Shown one piece after another: positions 48,157-60,459 of a DNA stretch of 64,000 nucleotides (position 1 is the first letter of the stretch; each line of letters starts with the position of its first letter). The notes beneath the pieces were generated by a model. The model had not been told where the DNA came from and did no database searches. It was given only the letters and a program-made list of their open reading frames with translations. The position numbers were made by a program, and so were the translations under genes. The DNA is from Heterohyrax brucei (Eukaryota; Chordata; Mammalia; Hyracoidea; Procaviidae): positions 24,215,431 through 24,279,430 of the forward strand of contig CM053146.1 of the NCBI GenBank assembly GCA_028571685.1, in the 5' to 3' direction.

Positions 48157-48350
48157 CTCCTCTGTTGTTTGCTGCCGTCAAGTCGCTTCTCCCTATGGTG
48201 ACCCCATGTCTGTCAGAGTAGTACTACTCCACAAGGTTTTCGAGGTTGCGACACCGGAAGCAGATAACCAGGTCTGTCATCTGAGCTCTCTCTGAGTAGG
48301 TTCAAACCACCAACCTTTCAAGCACGTAACTAACCCAGGAACTCTTCTCC
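48157..48350 (-). mobile_element. AfroSINE, long form
   Basis: Minus copy with tgccgtcaagtcgcttctcc, aggtttt..gaggttgcgaca and aagcagataaccaggtctgt blocks. Confidence 0.8.
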
Positions 48351-48384
48351 ACTACCAGCTAAATAGTTTGGGGCAAGTTATTTT

Positions 48385-48960
48385 CATTTTATTTTGTTTT
48401 TTTTCGGTGATATGAAACTGAACATCAGCAGTTTGGTTGTTTTAATTGTGTATTAGATGAAGATCTACAACACTCTCCGTTGCTTGGCCTTGAGTTCCCC
48501 ATTACCAGTTTTCCTGTCCTCTCCTGCCTTCTAGTCCTCAGCCCTGGGCTGCTGTGTCCATTTATTCTCATTGTGTTTCACAGGCCTGTCTAATCTTTGG
48601 CTGAAGGGCAAGCCTCAGGAGTGACTTCAGTATTGATTTAAAAGGATATCCAAGGGCCACACTCTCAGGGTTTCTTCATTCTCTGTCAAGCCGGTAAGTC
48701 TGGTCTTTTTTTGTTTGTTAGAAATTTGTTCTACGTTTTCCCAGCTCTATTAGCATTCTTGTCAGAACAGTGCACCGTGATAGCTGGCACTGTCTAATTG
48801 TGCTGGACTCGTTCTGGTGGAGGCTGTGGTAGTGGCAGTCCATTAGTCCTTTGACCTAATCTTTCCCTTGTGTCTTTGGTTCTCTTCATTCTTCCTTGCT
48901 CCAGATGGGATGGGACCAGTGGAGTATATTACATGGCTGCTCACAGGTTTTTAATACTTG
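48385..48960 (-). mobile_element. L1 3'UTR fragment (same subfamily as 6370-7130)
   Basis: It shares a long collinear series of blocks with 6370-7130, including taatctttcccttgtgtctt and ttcttccttgctccagat. It has no coding content. Confidence 0.7.
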
Positions 48961-51900
48961 GGCAAATTATCTTACTTCCCTGATCCATCACTCCCTGATG
49001 CAAGAAATAAATGTGATAAAGAAGTTATAAAAGTCATAGTTTCATGAGTACTATTATTAATCACTTTGTTATTATCCTCGACAAAAGGCCTTCCTTTTTC
49101 TGTTGAATACCTCCAGGATTGGAAATTTCTCTTGTCTTGAGAAAACTGCTTTCATCTTGTTTATCTGCAGATATAAGAATTTTCCCTGGGGTCCTACTAT
49201 GATCAACTTCTCTTTGGCTCCCACTCATTGCACCATCTGTTTCTATGACATGTGTTTAAATTGTCCTCCTGCTCCACATTCCCTGCAGACTCTTGTCACC
49301 ACTGTTGCATCATCACATCCTTTGTTTTGGACACTTTTTTAATACAACCGCATCATAGTAGCATTTTTGGCAGCCATATCCCACTATTAAGTTGTATTGA
49401 GCTGTTAAATTTAGACAACTCTTAAATTTTTTCCATGTGTAGAAACCACATGTTTTCTATCCTTCTCTTTTACAGTTGTGGGTTGGAATTTTGAGGTTTT
49501 CTTATTTATTTGGGGCTTTTTTCCATTAGAGGTAAAGGGCTGCTGACTAAATAAAAGGGTTTACAATTTTTCTGTTGGATATTCTGTTGTTCAAACATGT
49601 CTGTAGTCACTACCTATCAAGATCCTCTGGTACAAACTCTACCTTGAAGAATTATGGTGAGCCCTCTCAGTTTTGTGTTACCCACAGACTGCATCAGCAG
49701 TTATCCCAAGTATAAATACGTCTAGTAGAATGGAACCAAACACAGAGGTCTGGAGAGCACTATGGAAACCTGCTTTGGGTAGAGAAATATCCATTCATTA
49801 GAAAGAACTCTTCACCTACACTTATTCTATCTGTCTGTCTCACTCATATTCAGAGTGATATCATTAGAAATTGGCAAATCCATTAAGAAATTGAGGCCAA
49901 CCACTTCATCTTCATTAACTTCCTCTGGCTTCTTTGCAAGAGTTTGCATATTATCTCTCTACTGATTTGTTCTAGAACTCTTCCCAGAGAGCAAGCCAAC
50001 TTACTTAGAGTTTTCAGTAATAAGAATTTATCTATCTTCAGTCTTCCCTAATTCTCTAGATTCTTTTACTTATTATCAGAAGTTCTATTTTATCCCACTG
50101 TTCTCTCAGGGTCCAAGAAGTATACTTTATCTAGGTCATGAGAAGTAAAATCATTCTGAATAGTCAGTGCTTTCTTACAGGTGCCTCATTTACCTGATTT
50201 TTTTTTAAACTAATGTTAGTACTGTCCCTCCTCACCTGATAGTCGTTCACCCTGAGAGAACATAAAAGTTAAAGTAGTTACGTGGTTTTAATTTCTTTCT
50301 GTTGTCTTTTAACATTGTTAAGCTCATCTACCAGGTGCCTTCAACTTGGTTGCATTTCTGTGTCACGTATGAATGTATGCCTTGCATGACTCAGCATATC
50401 AGTCCTGAAGTGCTCACTTTTCAGCTGTTCAGAACTTCAGTCCTGAAAGCATGTACACTACAGTCTGACCCATTTCCAATCTGATCTTATAAAGCATTTT
50501 TCCACTGCACCCTGACTTTGCTGCTTAGGCCTAATGCTCTCAAACTTTGACTATTTTCCCTTTGTTCCCCATGCTATGCTTTCCCAAGGGTAAATGTCCA
50601 CATCATCTAACAGGCTCTTTGGTGTTGAAAGGATCAGGACAGGAACAGCTGACTAACTTTCCCCATGACCCGTGAATGAACCTTGTGCTTAGGACCAGAT
50701 GTGTTGGCCTGGCTTCTTGGATGGGATGAGAATGTGGACTGACTCTCTTTCTGGTACGTCTTGACCCAAAACATATTCCATAACAGATGGTGGCCTATCA
50801 GCACACTTCTCCCCTCTTGCCCTGAACACATGTGAACATTCCCAGGAATTACTTACCTAAGTATGCGTGTTACACGGCACCTGGCCAACCCCATGCTTGT
50901 ACCTGTTTCCTGTACAGAGGGAATGGAGCCTTCTCTTACAGCACAGGAGGGGTACATGTAGGCCATGTCCTTGCTTCAGCTGCAGAACAAGAGCTGCTGG
51001 CTATGGAAGACCAAGGCGCACTACTAAATCTGAACGGTATCTCTTCTCAATGTGAAAAAAAGTGGTGTTCCATCCAATGTCTGTGGATGGGTTGTATCTT
51101 TGTTAGCAATCCAGACACCAGCAAACTGTGGAGTGGATTATTATCCTCAGAATGTTGGGACTTCTCTTCTAGAAGTGGTGTACAGGTCTTGCTTGTTGGA
51201 CACTTTGATATTCTGGTTGTCCATTTTTGTGTACCATTACTTGAAACTTTAACTGCATAGACCATCCATTTGAATTCAGTTCTTTGGTCAAGAATTCTGA
51301 AAAAGAATAGTGGGTTTGCTACCATACTCTGTGCCCTTATCTGGAAGACATGGAGACTGGGGTTGACTCAATGCCTGGGGACAGAAGTCATCTGGAAGCA
51401 TTTTTTCACTCACTGGACCAGACACTGTGGCTGGCTGTTGACTAGGACCTCTGCTGGGGCTGTCGGCTGGAACATGAAGAGGGCCTCTCCATGTAATTTG
51501 AGTTTCCTTATATTATGGCAGCCTCTGATTTCTTACATTATGGCTCACAGCCCTAAAACAAGTGTCTCAAAATTCAGCAGCTGAATCATTTTTTTGAAAC
51601 CAGGTAATAACAATTCTGCCATATTCTGTTGGGCAAACAATCTCTAAAGGTGGCCTAGATTCCAAAAGAAGAGACAGTAGACTCCACCTGTCAGTGAGAG
51701 TAACACAATAGCTGTAGACAAATTTTTTAAAATGTCATACTAGCATTAACAAAACCCTGCGGGCAGAGAGCACAGGAACCATACAATAAAGGTATCTATT
51801 ACTTGTACTTCCTCCTCAACATAAATGTAATTCTTTTATCTTACATAATGTTTTTCATACATTTCCTTCTGGATGTTAGCATCTAATATTCTCATAGGTT

Positions 51901-52254
51901 TCTTATTGCTATTGTTCTTTAAGCTTGACTACTTGCCCATTTCTTGTTTGATTTCATCAGAGAATGTCCACTGAATCCATATCAGTTTCCTAGGGATTCT
52001 TCCTTTGTTTCTACCCCACTGTACTGCCAAAAACTAAATTAAAATATATATATATTTAATTTGTTTTCTAAAGTGTTTCCATAAATGGAATGCCATCAGT
52101 CCGTCTCTTCTGTCTGTATAACCCACTTTAACATATACACACAGATGCACTGAGTCTCTGGTGAATTAGTGGCAACTGAGAACAGCGACAATGCTTGTCA
52201 TCTCTTTGCTTAGGGTGGCAAAGTTGTGATAGAGTGGTTATGAGTAAGAAGGAC
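48961..52254. other. Intergenic DNA; possible ancient repeat at 50580-51720
   Basis: A 142-codon open frame (50832-51260) and a 104-codon frame (51270-51584) have no recognisable protein similarity. The stretch 51440-51720 (cctctgctggggctg.., gtggcctagattccaaaag.., agactccacctgtcag) resembles an ancient mammalian interspersed repeat that I cannot name. I call no gene here. Confidence 0.35.
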
Positions 52255-52370
52255 TTGATCTTCTTTCTCTGTCTTACTAGCTATCTGTATAACTTTGAGA
52301 ACATTACCTAATGCCTTTGAGCCTTGTTGAATTTTGTCTGATAAACAGGAGTGACAGTAGAATTAAACAA
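52255..52370 (+). mobile_element. MIR-like fragment
   Basis: tactagctatctgtataact then ctgataaacaggagtgacag. Confidence 0.45.
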
Positions 52371-52413
52371 GATGAAAAGAAAGAATACATGTAATACAGC
52401 TATCACATACCCC

Positions 52414-52561
52414 TTGCTGTTAAGTCAATTCCAACTCACAGGAACCCTGTCAGACAGAGCAGAACTGCCACATAGTGTTTCCAAGGAACAGCTGGTAGAT
52501 TCGAACTGCCAACCTTTAGTTAGCAGCTGTAGCTCTTAACTGGTATGCCACCAGGTCTCCC
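52414..52561 (-). mobile_element. AfroSINE
   Basis: Minus copy with gaactgccacatagtgtttcc core. Confidence 0.87.
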
Positions 52562-52566
52562 CATAA

Positions 52567-53045
52567 AATAAACCAAAAAAAATCCAGCCAAATCAGTTGC
52601 CACTGAGTCAATTCCAACTCATGGAGACCTATGTGTGTCAGAGTAGACCTGGGGTCCCTAGGGTTTTAATGGCTGTGATCTTTCAGAAACCCTGGTGGCA
52701 TAGTGGTTAAGTGCTACAACTGCTAAACAAAAGGTCAGCAGTTTAAATCCACCAGGCACTCCTTGGAAATTCTCTGGGGAGTTCTACTGTGTTTATAGGG
52801 TTGCTATGAGTCAGAATTGACTTGGCAGCCACAGGTTTGGGGTGAGTGATCTTTTCGAAGTAGATCACCAGGACTTTCTTTCATGAAGCCTCCAGGAGAA
52901 TTGGAACGACCAAACTCTTCTGTTACTAGAGACTAGAAGGCTTGCAAAAGACATGAAAGAAAGACTGAATACAACCTCAGAGGATCTTACCATGTATCAA
53001 GTTCTTGACCAGTTTGACTACCCAGGGACTCTTCAGTACATAGTT
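52567..53045 (-). mobile_element. AfroSINE, long form, split by a plus copy
   Basis: The left part is 52567-52684 and the right part 52846-53045 (aagtagatcaccaggactttc, ending ctacccagggactc). The right half also carries about 80 nt of extra sequence near 52930-53010. Confidence 0.75.
52685..52845 (+). mobile_element. AfroSINE nested in another AfroSINE
   Basis: Well-preserved plus copy flanked by GTGATCTTTC (52675-52684) and GTGATCTTTT (52846-52855). Confidence 0.87.
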
Positions 53046-54014
53046 GACCCTCACTGAGTGGAAGCTCTTCACGTTGCTCATCCCTCGTACTTTTAGTTGA
53101 TCATTGCCACAATCCTCCCAATGCTGGGCTCCAGTTCCAAAACAACATCACCTACATGTCTGTACCAAACACTCTGGCAGGTGACTTTATAGTGCCAGGT
53201 GTCCTTTGTGAATTGTTGCATTTATGTTTGCCTGGTTCTATCAACAATTTTGGCAACATCCCTGTGTCTCACTTCTATTGTAAGCCTTCTAGCCTCTAGC
53301 TCAGCAGTGCATTCTCAGATTATATAAACTGCTCCCACAATGAACAATTGAATGTCAGAGCCAAGACTGTTGACCTCAATTTCTCTCTGCAAACAATTCT
53401 AAGACATTGTCCTGCTGAGAACCTAATGTAGAGGAATGTTGACTGTCCAGAATGATTGTTGTGCTTGCAGGTGTATAATTAGTCACTAGTCAGTGTGTAA
53501 ATACTCTGTAAATTGCTTTATTTGTTAATGTGAAAAGCTTCACAGAAATACAAGGTATTATAGAAATGAGGGCTGAACATGGGAGATAAGGTATTGTGCA
53601 ACAAAAAAATGAGTGAGTGAGGCCTCAGAGTGCGTTCTCTATCCCTCTGCTGGGACCAAGCTTATAGGTTCTCCCCACTCCTTTTCTAAGAACACGGACT
53701 CCCCTGGGTGAATAATTTAAAGGACAAATTACCACTCTTCTGGGTACCAAAGCCAGTCATAAGCTGAAATTAAATCATAAAGCCCTACAAGAGACTGAAG
53801 TCAGAAATATAAAACCAAGGGAATCCAGAGCTAAGCATGAAATATTAGTCAGTGCAATGTCCTTGCCTTTCTGTGCTGATGAAGTAAAAAACTGAAAACC
53901 ACCCTGGTACAGACTTAAGGGACCACCATCAAATATCCATTGTTAAGTACTTGGCAGTGGCTATTGCAATGATTTCGATTCCAATAGGGTATTGGAGGAG
54001 GGTGGGAGGAAGAA

Positions 54015-54150
54015 CACTAGATCAAGCTCAAGTTCTTGCACTTCAGCTAACTAGCTGGGTGACCTTGAGCTAGTCACTACTCAATCTAGACCTTAGTTTC
54101 CTTCTTTCTGAATTGAAAGAGATGAAATCAGAGTTTGTACTTCCAAAATC
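54015..54150 (+). mobile_element. MIR-like SINE
   Basis: taactagctgggtgaccttg and ccttagtttccttctttctg are diagnostic. Confidence 0.6.
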
Positions 54151-55290
54151 TTTTTTCTTTTTCCAGATCATAGGGACTTCATGGAGACATAGAAACATTG
54201 CCTATTAAAATATAGAAAGTTCATTATCTCTTTTCACAGCACCAACCCCAAGACCATCACTAAAACTTTTTTTGTATTCATTAGTAAAGGGCCAGCAGAC
54301 TGAATGGCAATGTTGGAAGCAGAAAGACATAATGTTTTAGACTGAAACGCCGTGTCCCACCGTTTTTCCAGAGTGCCCTGACACTTGTTCACTCCAAAGG
54401 GAGATGAGTAATTTACATGGTGAAGTGGAGACATGTACAGCTCTGTATTTAGAAGTCAAGCCGGCCTTCTGATAAAAGAGTTCAACATGTCTGTACAAGT
54501 GCAAAACCCCAGCAGTCTTTTGCTTCTACTTCAATGGAATGAGGCAGGATTGTGACAAAGTTCCTTCATTTAGTCAACACACAGCAGGGATTCGGGTAAA
54601 CAGGCTGGCAGCACTTCTATAGCCAACACAACCTGTAGCTTCAAATCGAAGTAAAAGTCTACGAAGCAGACATTGTTTCAAAGTTGTCGTGTTTTTGAAG
54701 ACCTGGGACATGTCCTAGGTCCAGCATCTTAAACTTTACCAACACTGGCTAAGCCTGGTCAGCACTTATTGCCAAAACTGTGTCCCTAAAATGGGGAGTA
54801 AAGTCCTAAAACAGGCTGTAATGTAGTCCTTTCTCTGCTGAAAAGCTACGCTTATGCTCTGGTCTATATGAGTGAGGGCCACAGTAAAAGCCACACATCA
54901 GAAATACATAAGTGGTGATGCCAAGTTCTAGATTTCATGGGCTAGTAAATTTCAAAAAGAAAGACAGAAAGAGTGGGAGAGAACATTACATAGAGGCCAA
55001 ATCTAATGTTCTTATTGCACAAAAGAAAAGTTTCTATTATCCACTACCACTGTTATTTCACCAAAGGACATTCTAACATTAAAATAAAAGGACACAACTC
55101 AGAACAAAATCAGTCCTTTAAATTGCTCACATTTTTGTTTTCAGACATACCGCATTGCCCTTTATCTTTCTTGGTAGCTATAACTTAGTAAAAACCCCAT
55201 TGTGGACCAGAACCGTCCTCAGCCCTGTATTTAAGGAGCTCTACTCTTAGTAATTGGGAGAAAGTTAAGGGAGTCTGCTTGCATAAAGAT
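54151..55290. other. Intergenic DNA, nothing recognised
   Basis: Unique-looking sequence with no repeat hallmark or coding frame. Confidence 0.4.
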
Positions 55291-57508
55291 TTGTTATTGT
55301 TCTTGTTAGGTCCTCTTGAGTTGGTTCTGACTCATAGCAACTCTATCTATTGTAGATAAGTAACATGTCCAGTACTGAGTCACCTTCACAGTTGTTGCTG
55401 TGTTTGAGTCCATTGTTACAGCCACTGTATCAATCCATCTTCTTGAGTGTCTTCCTCATTTTCACTGACCCTCCAGCAAGCATGACACTCCAGGGACTGG
55501 TCTCTCCTGATAACGTACTCAAAATATGCGAGACAAAGTCTCACTATCATCTTTTCTAAGGCTCATTCTGGCTGTACTTTTTCCAAACAGATTTGTTTAC
55601 TCTTCTGGCAGGCCGTAGTGTATTTGATATTCTTTGCCAATACCATAATTAAAATGCACCAATTTTTCTTTGGTCTTCAGTATTCATTGTCCAGCTTTTG
55701 GATACCAAAGCAAACACACTGGAGTCAAGTCAATTCTGACTCATAGTGACCCCATAGGACAGAGTAGAACTGCTCCATAGAGTTTCCAAGGAGCACCTGG
55801 CAGATTCAAACTGCTGACCTTCTAGCAGATGTAGCACTTAACTGCTACACCACCAGATTTCATTGCATACGTAAGACGTGCTGAAAATACCATGGCTTGA
55901 GTCAGGACACATTAGTCCTCAAAGAGATATCTTGCTTTTTAATCCTTTAAGAGACATTGCTTATTGGTCCAGTTGTGAGAATATTTGTTTTCTGTATATT
56001 GAGGTATAATCCATACCGAAGGTTGTAATCTTTGATCATCAGTAAGTGTTTCAAGTCTTTGCTTTCTGCAAGCAAGGTTGTGCTATTTGCATATCACAAG
56101 TTGTTAATGAGTCTTTCTCTGATACTTTGTTCTTCATATAGTCCCACTTCTTGGATTAATTGCTCAGCATACAGATTGAATAAGTATGGTGAAAGGATAC
56201 ATTTGTGACACACACCTTTCCTGATTTTAAATGATACAATATTCCCTTGTTCTGTTTGAATGACTGCCTCTCAATCTGTGTACAGATTCCTCAAAAGCAC
56301 AGTTAAGTATTCTGGAACTCCTATTCTTCACAATATTATCCTGAATTTGTTAGGATCCACACAATCAAATACACAGTCAATAAAAAAAACAGGCAAACAT
56401 CTTTCTGGTGTTTTCTGCTTTCAGCCAAGATCTGTCTGACATGAGCAATGACATCCTTTGTTCCAAGTCCTCTTCTGAATTCAGCTTGAATTTCTGGCAG
56501 CTCCCTATCAGTGTACTGCTGCATCCAGTTTTGAACTATATCCAGCAAAATTTTCCTTGCTTGTGATATTAATGATATTGTTCCACAATTTCTTCATTCT
56601 GTTGGATCATCATCATCTTTCTTTGGAATAGACACAAATATGAATCTCTTCCAGTCAGCTGGCCAGGTAGCTGTCTTTCAAATTTCTTAGCAGTAAGTAT
56701 CTCTGGTGTTGGATCCATTTGTTGAAACATCTCAGTTGGTTGGTATTCTGTCAGTTCCTGGAGCCGTGTTTTTCGCCAATGCTTTCAATCCACCTGGACT
56801 TCTTCTTTTAGTACCCTTGGTTCTTGATCATCTGCTGCTTTCCGAAATGTTTGAGCATCAACCAACTCTCTGTGGTACAGTAACTGCATAGTTCTTCCAT
56901 CTTCCTGCGATACTTCCTGCATTGCTCAACACTGTGCTCATAGAATCCTTGAGTACTGCAACTCAAGACTTGAATTTCTAATTCAATTCTACCAGCTTGA
57001 GAAATACCGATTATGTTCTTCTCTTTGAATTTTCTAAGTCCAAATCTTTGCATATTTCATTATGATACTTTATTTTGCCTTCTCGAGCCACCCTTTGATA
57101 TCTTTTTGTCATCATTTCTTTCACTGGTTTTCGTTACTTGACATTGAAGAGCAAGTTTTAAAGTCATTTTTGGCATCCATTTTGGCCTTTTCTTTCTTTT
57201 TAACGACCATTGCTTTGTTTATGTATGATGTCCTTGATGTCATCCCACACTCATTTGGTCTTTGATCATGAGTATTCTATGCATCAAATCTATTTTTGTG
57301 ATAATCTCTAAATTCAGGACTCAAGGTCATGCTTTGGCTTTTATGAACCTGTTTTAATTTTTTTCTTCTTGAACTTGCATAAGAGCGATTGATCGTCTGT
57401 TCCACTGTCAGCTCTTGCCTTGTTCTGACTGATGATCCTAAGCCTCTCTGTCATCTCTTTCTGCAGATTTGATTCCTGTGTATTCCATCCAGCAAGGTCC
57501 ATGTGCAT
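55291..57508 (-). mobile_element. RTE/BovB-type LINE, longest copy, split by a SINE
   Basis: About 2.2 kb from the reversed tail (ttgttattgttcttgttagg) to the ORF region beyond the RT core (tttctgcagatttgattcc near 57465). It is interrupted by an AfroSINE at 55700-55862. Short coding islands survive on the minus strand, for example VQNWMQQYTDRELPEIQAEF at about 56480-56540. Confidence 0.87.
55700..55862 (-). mobile_element. AfroSINE nested in an RTE
   Basis: Well-preserved minus copy. RTE sequence (ccagcttttg before, cattgcatac after) continues on both sides. Confidence 0.87.
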
Positions 57509-57590
57509 AGAATGGAAACTCTACTGAGAAGTTCTACTTTATCCTGTAATGTCCTATAGAGTTCTATAGGGTGGTTACGAGAGAAATCAA
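57509..57590 (+). mobile_element. AfroSINE core fragment
   Basis: aatggaaactctactgagaagttctactttatcc-type core with a repeated cctatag; head lost. Confidence 0.5.
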
Positions 57591-57751
57591 TGCAACAACG
57601 GTGCATTTGCTGTTTTGGGCTCTTAGTAAGGCAGTCTTTGAACTGAAAAGCCTCTTTCATTAAACAGTCTAGTCTTGAACCACTTGAAGGACAAACTTTA
57701 AGCCTTATTTCTACTTTGAACCTTTTCCTGATTACCTATAACCATGGTACA

Positions 57752-58263
57752 TGTCTTAGGGTAGGTTCTCTAGAGAAGCAAAACCAGTAAAACATATGAA
57801 TATATAGAGAGAGAGATTTATATGAAGGAAATGTAGAGACTGGATCATTCTAAGTGCCGATGCATGTAGCACAGGGATGAGTGAACCACAGCCTGGCAGA
57901 TTGGGGACAGCAGCGTTCTGTTCAAGATGGAAAGTCAACAAATCCCTAAGAATAGCAAGCAATACATAAGTAAGATGCTAGCTCAAGTCCCAAGATCCAG
58001 AGATTAGATGAACAGGAGCCAGGTACAAGTTCCAGAACAAGCAAAAGCCCACAAGCCTTGCCAGAATATCCACTTAGATTCAATGCAGACCATATCCCCA
58101 TGGAAAACTCTTTCCAATTGATTGGCTACCACAGCAGATCCCATCATGATGGTGATCACATAACATCAAATCTCGTCATGGAAGTGATCACATCATCATG
58201 TGACTATCCAGTCATTGAGGATTATGGCTTAGCCAAGTTGACACTCAATCTTTAACCGTTACA
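57752..58263 (-). mobile_element. ERVL/MaLR-type LTR
   Basis: About 512 nt. In minus orientation it starts TGTAACGGTTAAAGATTGAG.. followed by GTGTCAACTTGGCTAAGCC, and ends with GAGAACCTACCCTAAGACA. Internal ccatatattcatatg and a reversed agagagagattta (polyadenylation region) fit a known mammalian LTR group. The 5-nt flanks (GTACA and GTATC) match only partly. Confidence 0.65.
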
Positions 58264-58367
58264 GTATCTTTTCACTCTTTTGATTTTTTGGTGACCAATA
58301 CATCTTGAGGAATAGACTTATGTGCAAAAATGTTCTAGTAGTTCATTAGAAATGGTCACTTTGATTT

Positions 58368-59051
58368 ATTTTACTTTATTTTATATGACTGAGTGAAAAT
58401 GTACATTCCCATATAAATTTACATGCCCACCTATATGCAGCTTCCACTGCTCTCCCTGTCCAGTGACAGCACATTATTCCTCTCTGCTCCATACATGTCT
58501 CATCCTCCCGACAGTCTCCTTTCCCCTCCTCTCCACCCACTCTCCTTCCTCCAGCCAGAGGTCAGCAGGATGATATCCTATAGAGGTATAGAACCATAAA
58601 GTGCATCCAGTATATGGTAACTCTGCATCGCCAAGTCCAATCCATTCATGTCTGAAGAGTGAACTGGGGAACAACAATGGAAGTTTTAATACACAATGTG
58701 GACAGACTCCAAAATCTGTCAAACAAACCACAATCATCAGAAGAGAAAATAGATAAATGGGAACTATTAAGAATCAAACACTTCTGTTCATCCAAAGACT
58801 TTATTAATAGAATTAAAAGAACACCTACAGAATGGGAAAAAATACTTGGCAACTCTATGTCAGACCAACGCCTGATCTCTCTAATCTATAAGATGCTACA
58901 AAATATCAATAAGAAGAAGGTAAATCATCCAATTAAGCGATGGACAAAGGAGATGGACAGTCATTTCACTAAAGAGGAGATCCAGGCAGCCAAAAAACAC
59001 ATGAGGACATGTTCACAATCTTTAGTTATTAAAGACATTCAAATCAAGATG
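58368..59051 (-). mobile_element. 5'-inverted (twin-primed) truncated L1
   Basis: The left part (about 58385-58661) is the reverse complement of the last 290 nt of the same L1 subfamily as the full-length copy, preceded by a T-rich tail on the plus strand. The right part (58663-59051) is plus-strand ORF2 sequence matching 17310-17691 of the full-length copy. About 1.2 kb between them is missing. A 9-nt duplication CTTTGATTT flanks the whole (58359-58367 and 59052-59060). This is the signature of twin priming. Confidence 0.88.
58663..59051 (+). pseudogene. L1 ORF2 C-terminal fragment in the inverted segment
   Basis: About 130 codons remain open and match the ORF2 stretch around 17320-17690 of the full-length copy. 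This copy keeps CGA where the full-length element has the stop TGA (17577), and AAAAAA where that element has lost one A (17631). It therefore shows the ancestral frame for those two lesions. Confidence 0.85.
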
Positions 59052-59904
59052 CTTTGATTTTTAATTGCCACTTCTCTTTGCCAAAGTAAGCAAGCATCAG
59101 TATTACTACTCTGCTCATTCTTTCTCCAGATTATTCTACATTCTCATTTAAATAAAATTGTAAAATGTCCCATAATGGAAATGTGTCTTAAAAACTATCT
59201 AGCCTATCCTTTCATTGAATAAATGGAGTGTCTAAGGCTTAGGTAAGTCAAATATATTGCCCCAAATCCCAAGCAAGTTAGCATGACAGTTGAGATTTCT
59301 TTCACTGTGTATGATCTGGTAGATATTTTAAACAAATAGTTTCATACCCACAGATATCCTCAGATACACAGTAAAACACAGAGCAATCTCCAAACAAGAT
59401 AACAAAAAGTTTCATTAACAAAAAGGCTATCTTTTCTTCTTGTTTTTATGTGTTCTTCTTTGCTTCCTAGGCATGTATTACTCATACTGTTTCTTCTCCC
59501 CACCCATCTCTAAACTCATTAAAACTCAGGTTCTCAGAAAAGGCTACAATAAACTCATCCACACAATGTAAACTCCTCTTAGTGATTCATGGAGTGATTG
59601 TTGTGTGCCAAACATGGTGCTAGGTTTGGCTTAATGTGTTATTTCTCCCAAGGGTATTTGCAAATTTACCAAGATGAGAAGAGTAAAGCTAACAAATTGA
59701 ATCTTTGTTCATGGAATAAGGAGGCCTCCTATTTCTTTGAAATCACTACGTAGATGCAGTAGTTTACTTTCAAAGCCCACAAAGCTCCTTAAAGGTTGGA
59801 GCCCTATCTTTCTTTCATTTTCCAGCAGCAATTACCTTAGTGCAAATCAGTGTTAGGAGAAATAAAACTGGGATGCTTCTTAGAAGGGAGGATGGCAACA
59901 CTTA

Positions 59905-60131
59905 GTACTTTGGACCCATCGTCAGAAAGAGTAATACTTAGAAAAGGACAACAATTTGGAAAGGTAGAGGACAGCAAAAATGAGGAAAACTATCAAAAAG
60001 ATGGTTTGACACAATAGCCCCAGTAACAGTTTCAATGATTAGGAGGGTGGCACAGGACCATGCATTTAGTTCTGTTACACATAAGGTCATCATGAGTCAG
60101 AGCTGACTCAATGACAGCTAACAATAACAGG
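59905..60131 (+). mobile_element. RTE 3' tail fragment
   Basis: Collinear with the last 200 nt of the RTE copy ending at 20628: gaggacagc..gaggaaaac.., then ggtggcacaggacca, then tcatgagtcagagctgactc and agctaacaataacag. Confidence 0.7.
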
Positions 60132-60150
60132 CACTTAATATTTGTGATAC

Positions 60151-60459
60151 GTAGAGTCCCTGACTTACGACATAGTCAGGTTACAACAAGACACACAACT
60201 ATTGTTGTTATTATTTGGAGACAACTTATCACTAGTAATATGTACTACATACAGTGTCATAGTGCATAATATGCTAATATCATACTCATACCAACTCCCA
60301 AACACAAATAAAGATCAAATTTATAGAGACACTGATAGTAAAAGGTAATAATAATGAAAAGTTTGTTGTATTTCTTAATGAGATATTTTACTTATATCAG
60401 CTCCAGTTTATAACAGAGTCATCGGAATGGAACCACATCATAAGTTGGGGACTACCTAT
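60151..60459. repeat. Possible non-autonomous DNA transposon (TIR element)
   Basis: The left end gtagagtccctgacttacga and the reverse complement of the right end (gataggtagtccccaactta) are imperfect inverted repeats of about 20 nt. The roughly 310-nt body is AT-rich with no coding potential. Target duplication is not clear. Confidence 0.45.

Noticed and set aside
50832-51584. Two adjacent plus-strand open frames (142 and 104 codons)
   Set aside because: No recognisable domains, unusual composition, no splice or promoter context, and part of the DNA resembles an ancient repeat. Frames of this size are expected by chance.
55291-57508. Scattered short frames that look like pieces of one protein
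   Set aside because: They are decayed fragments of the RTE reverse transcriptase, not exons of a host gene.
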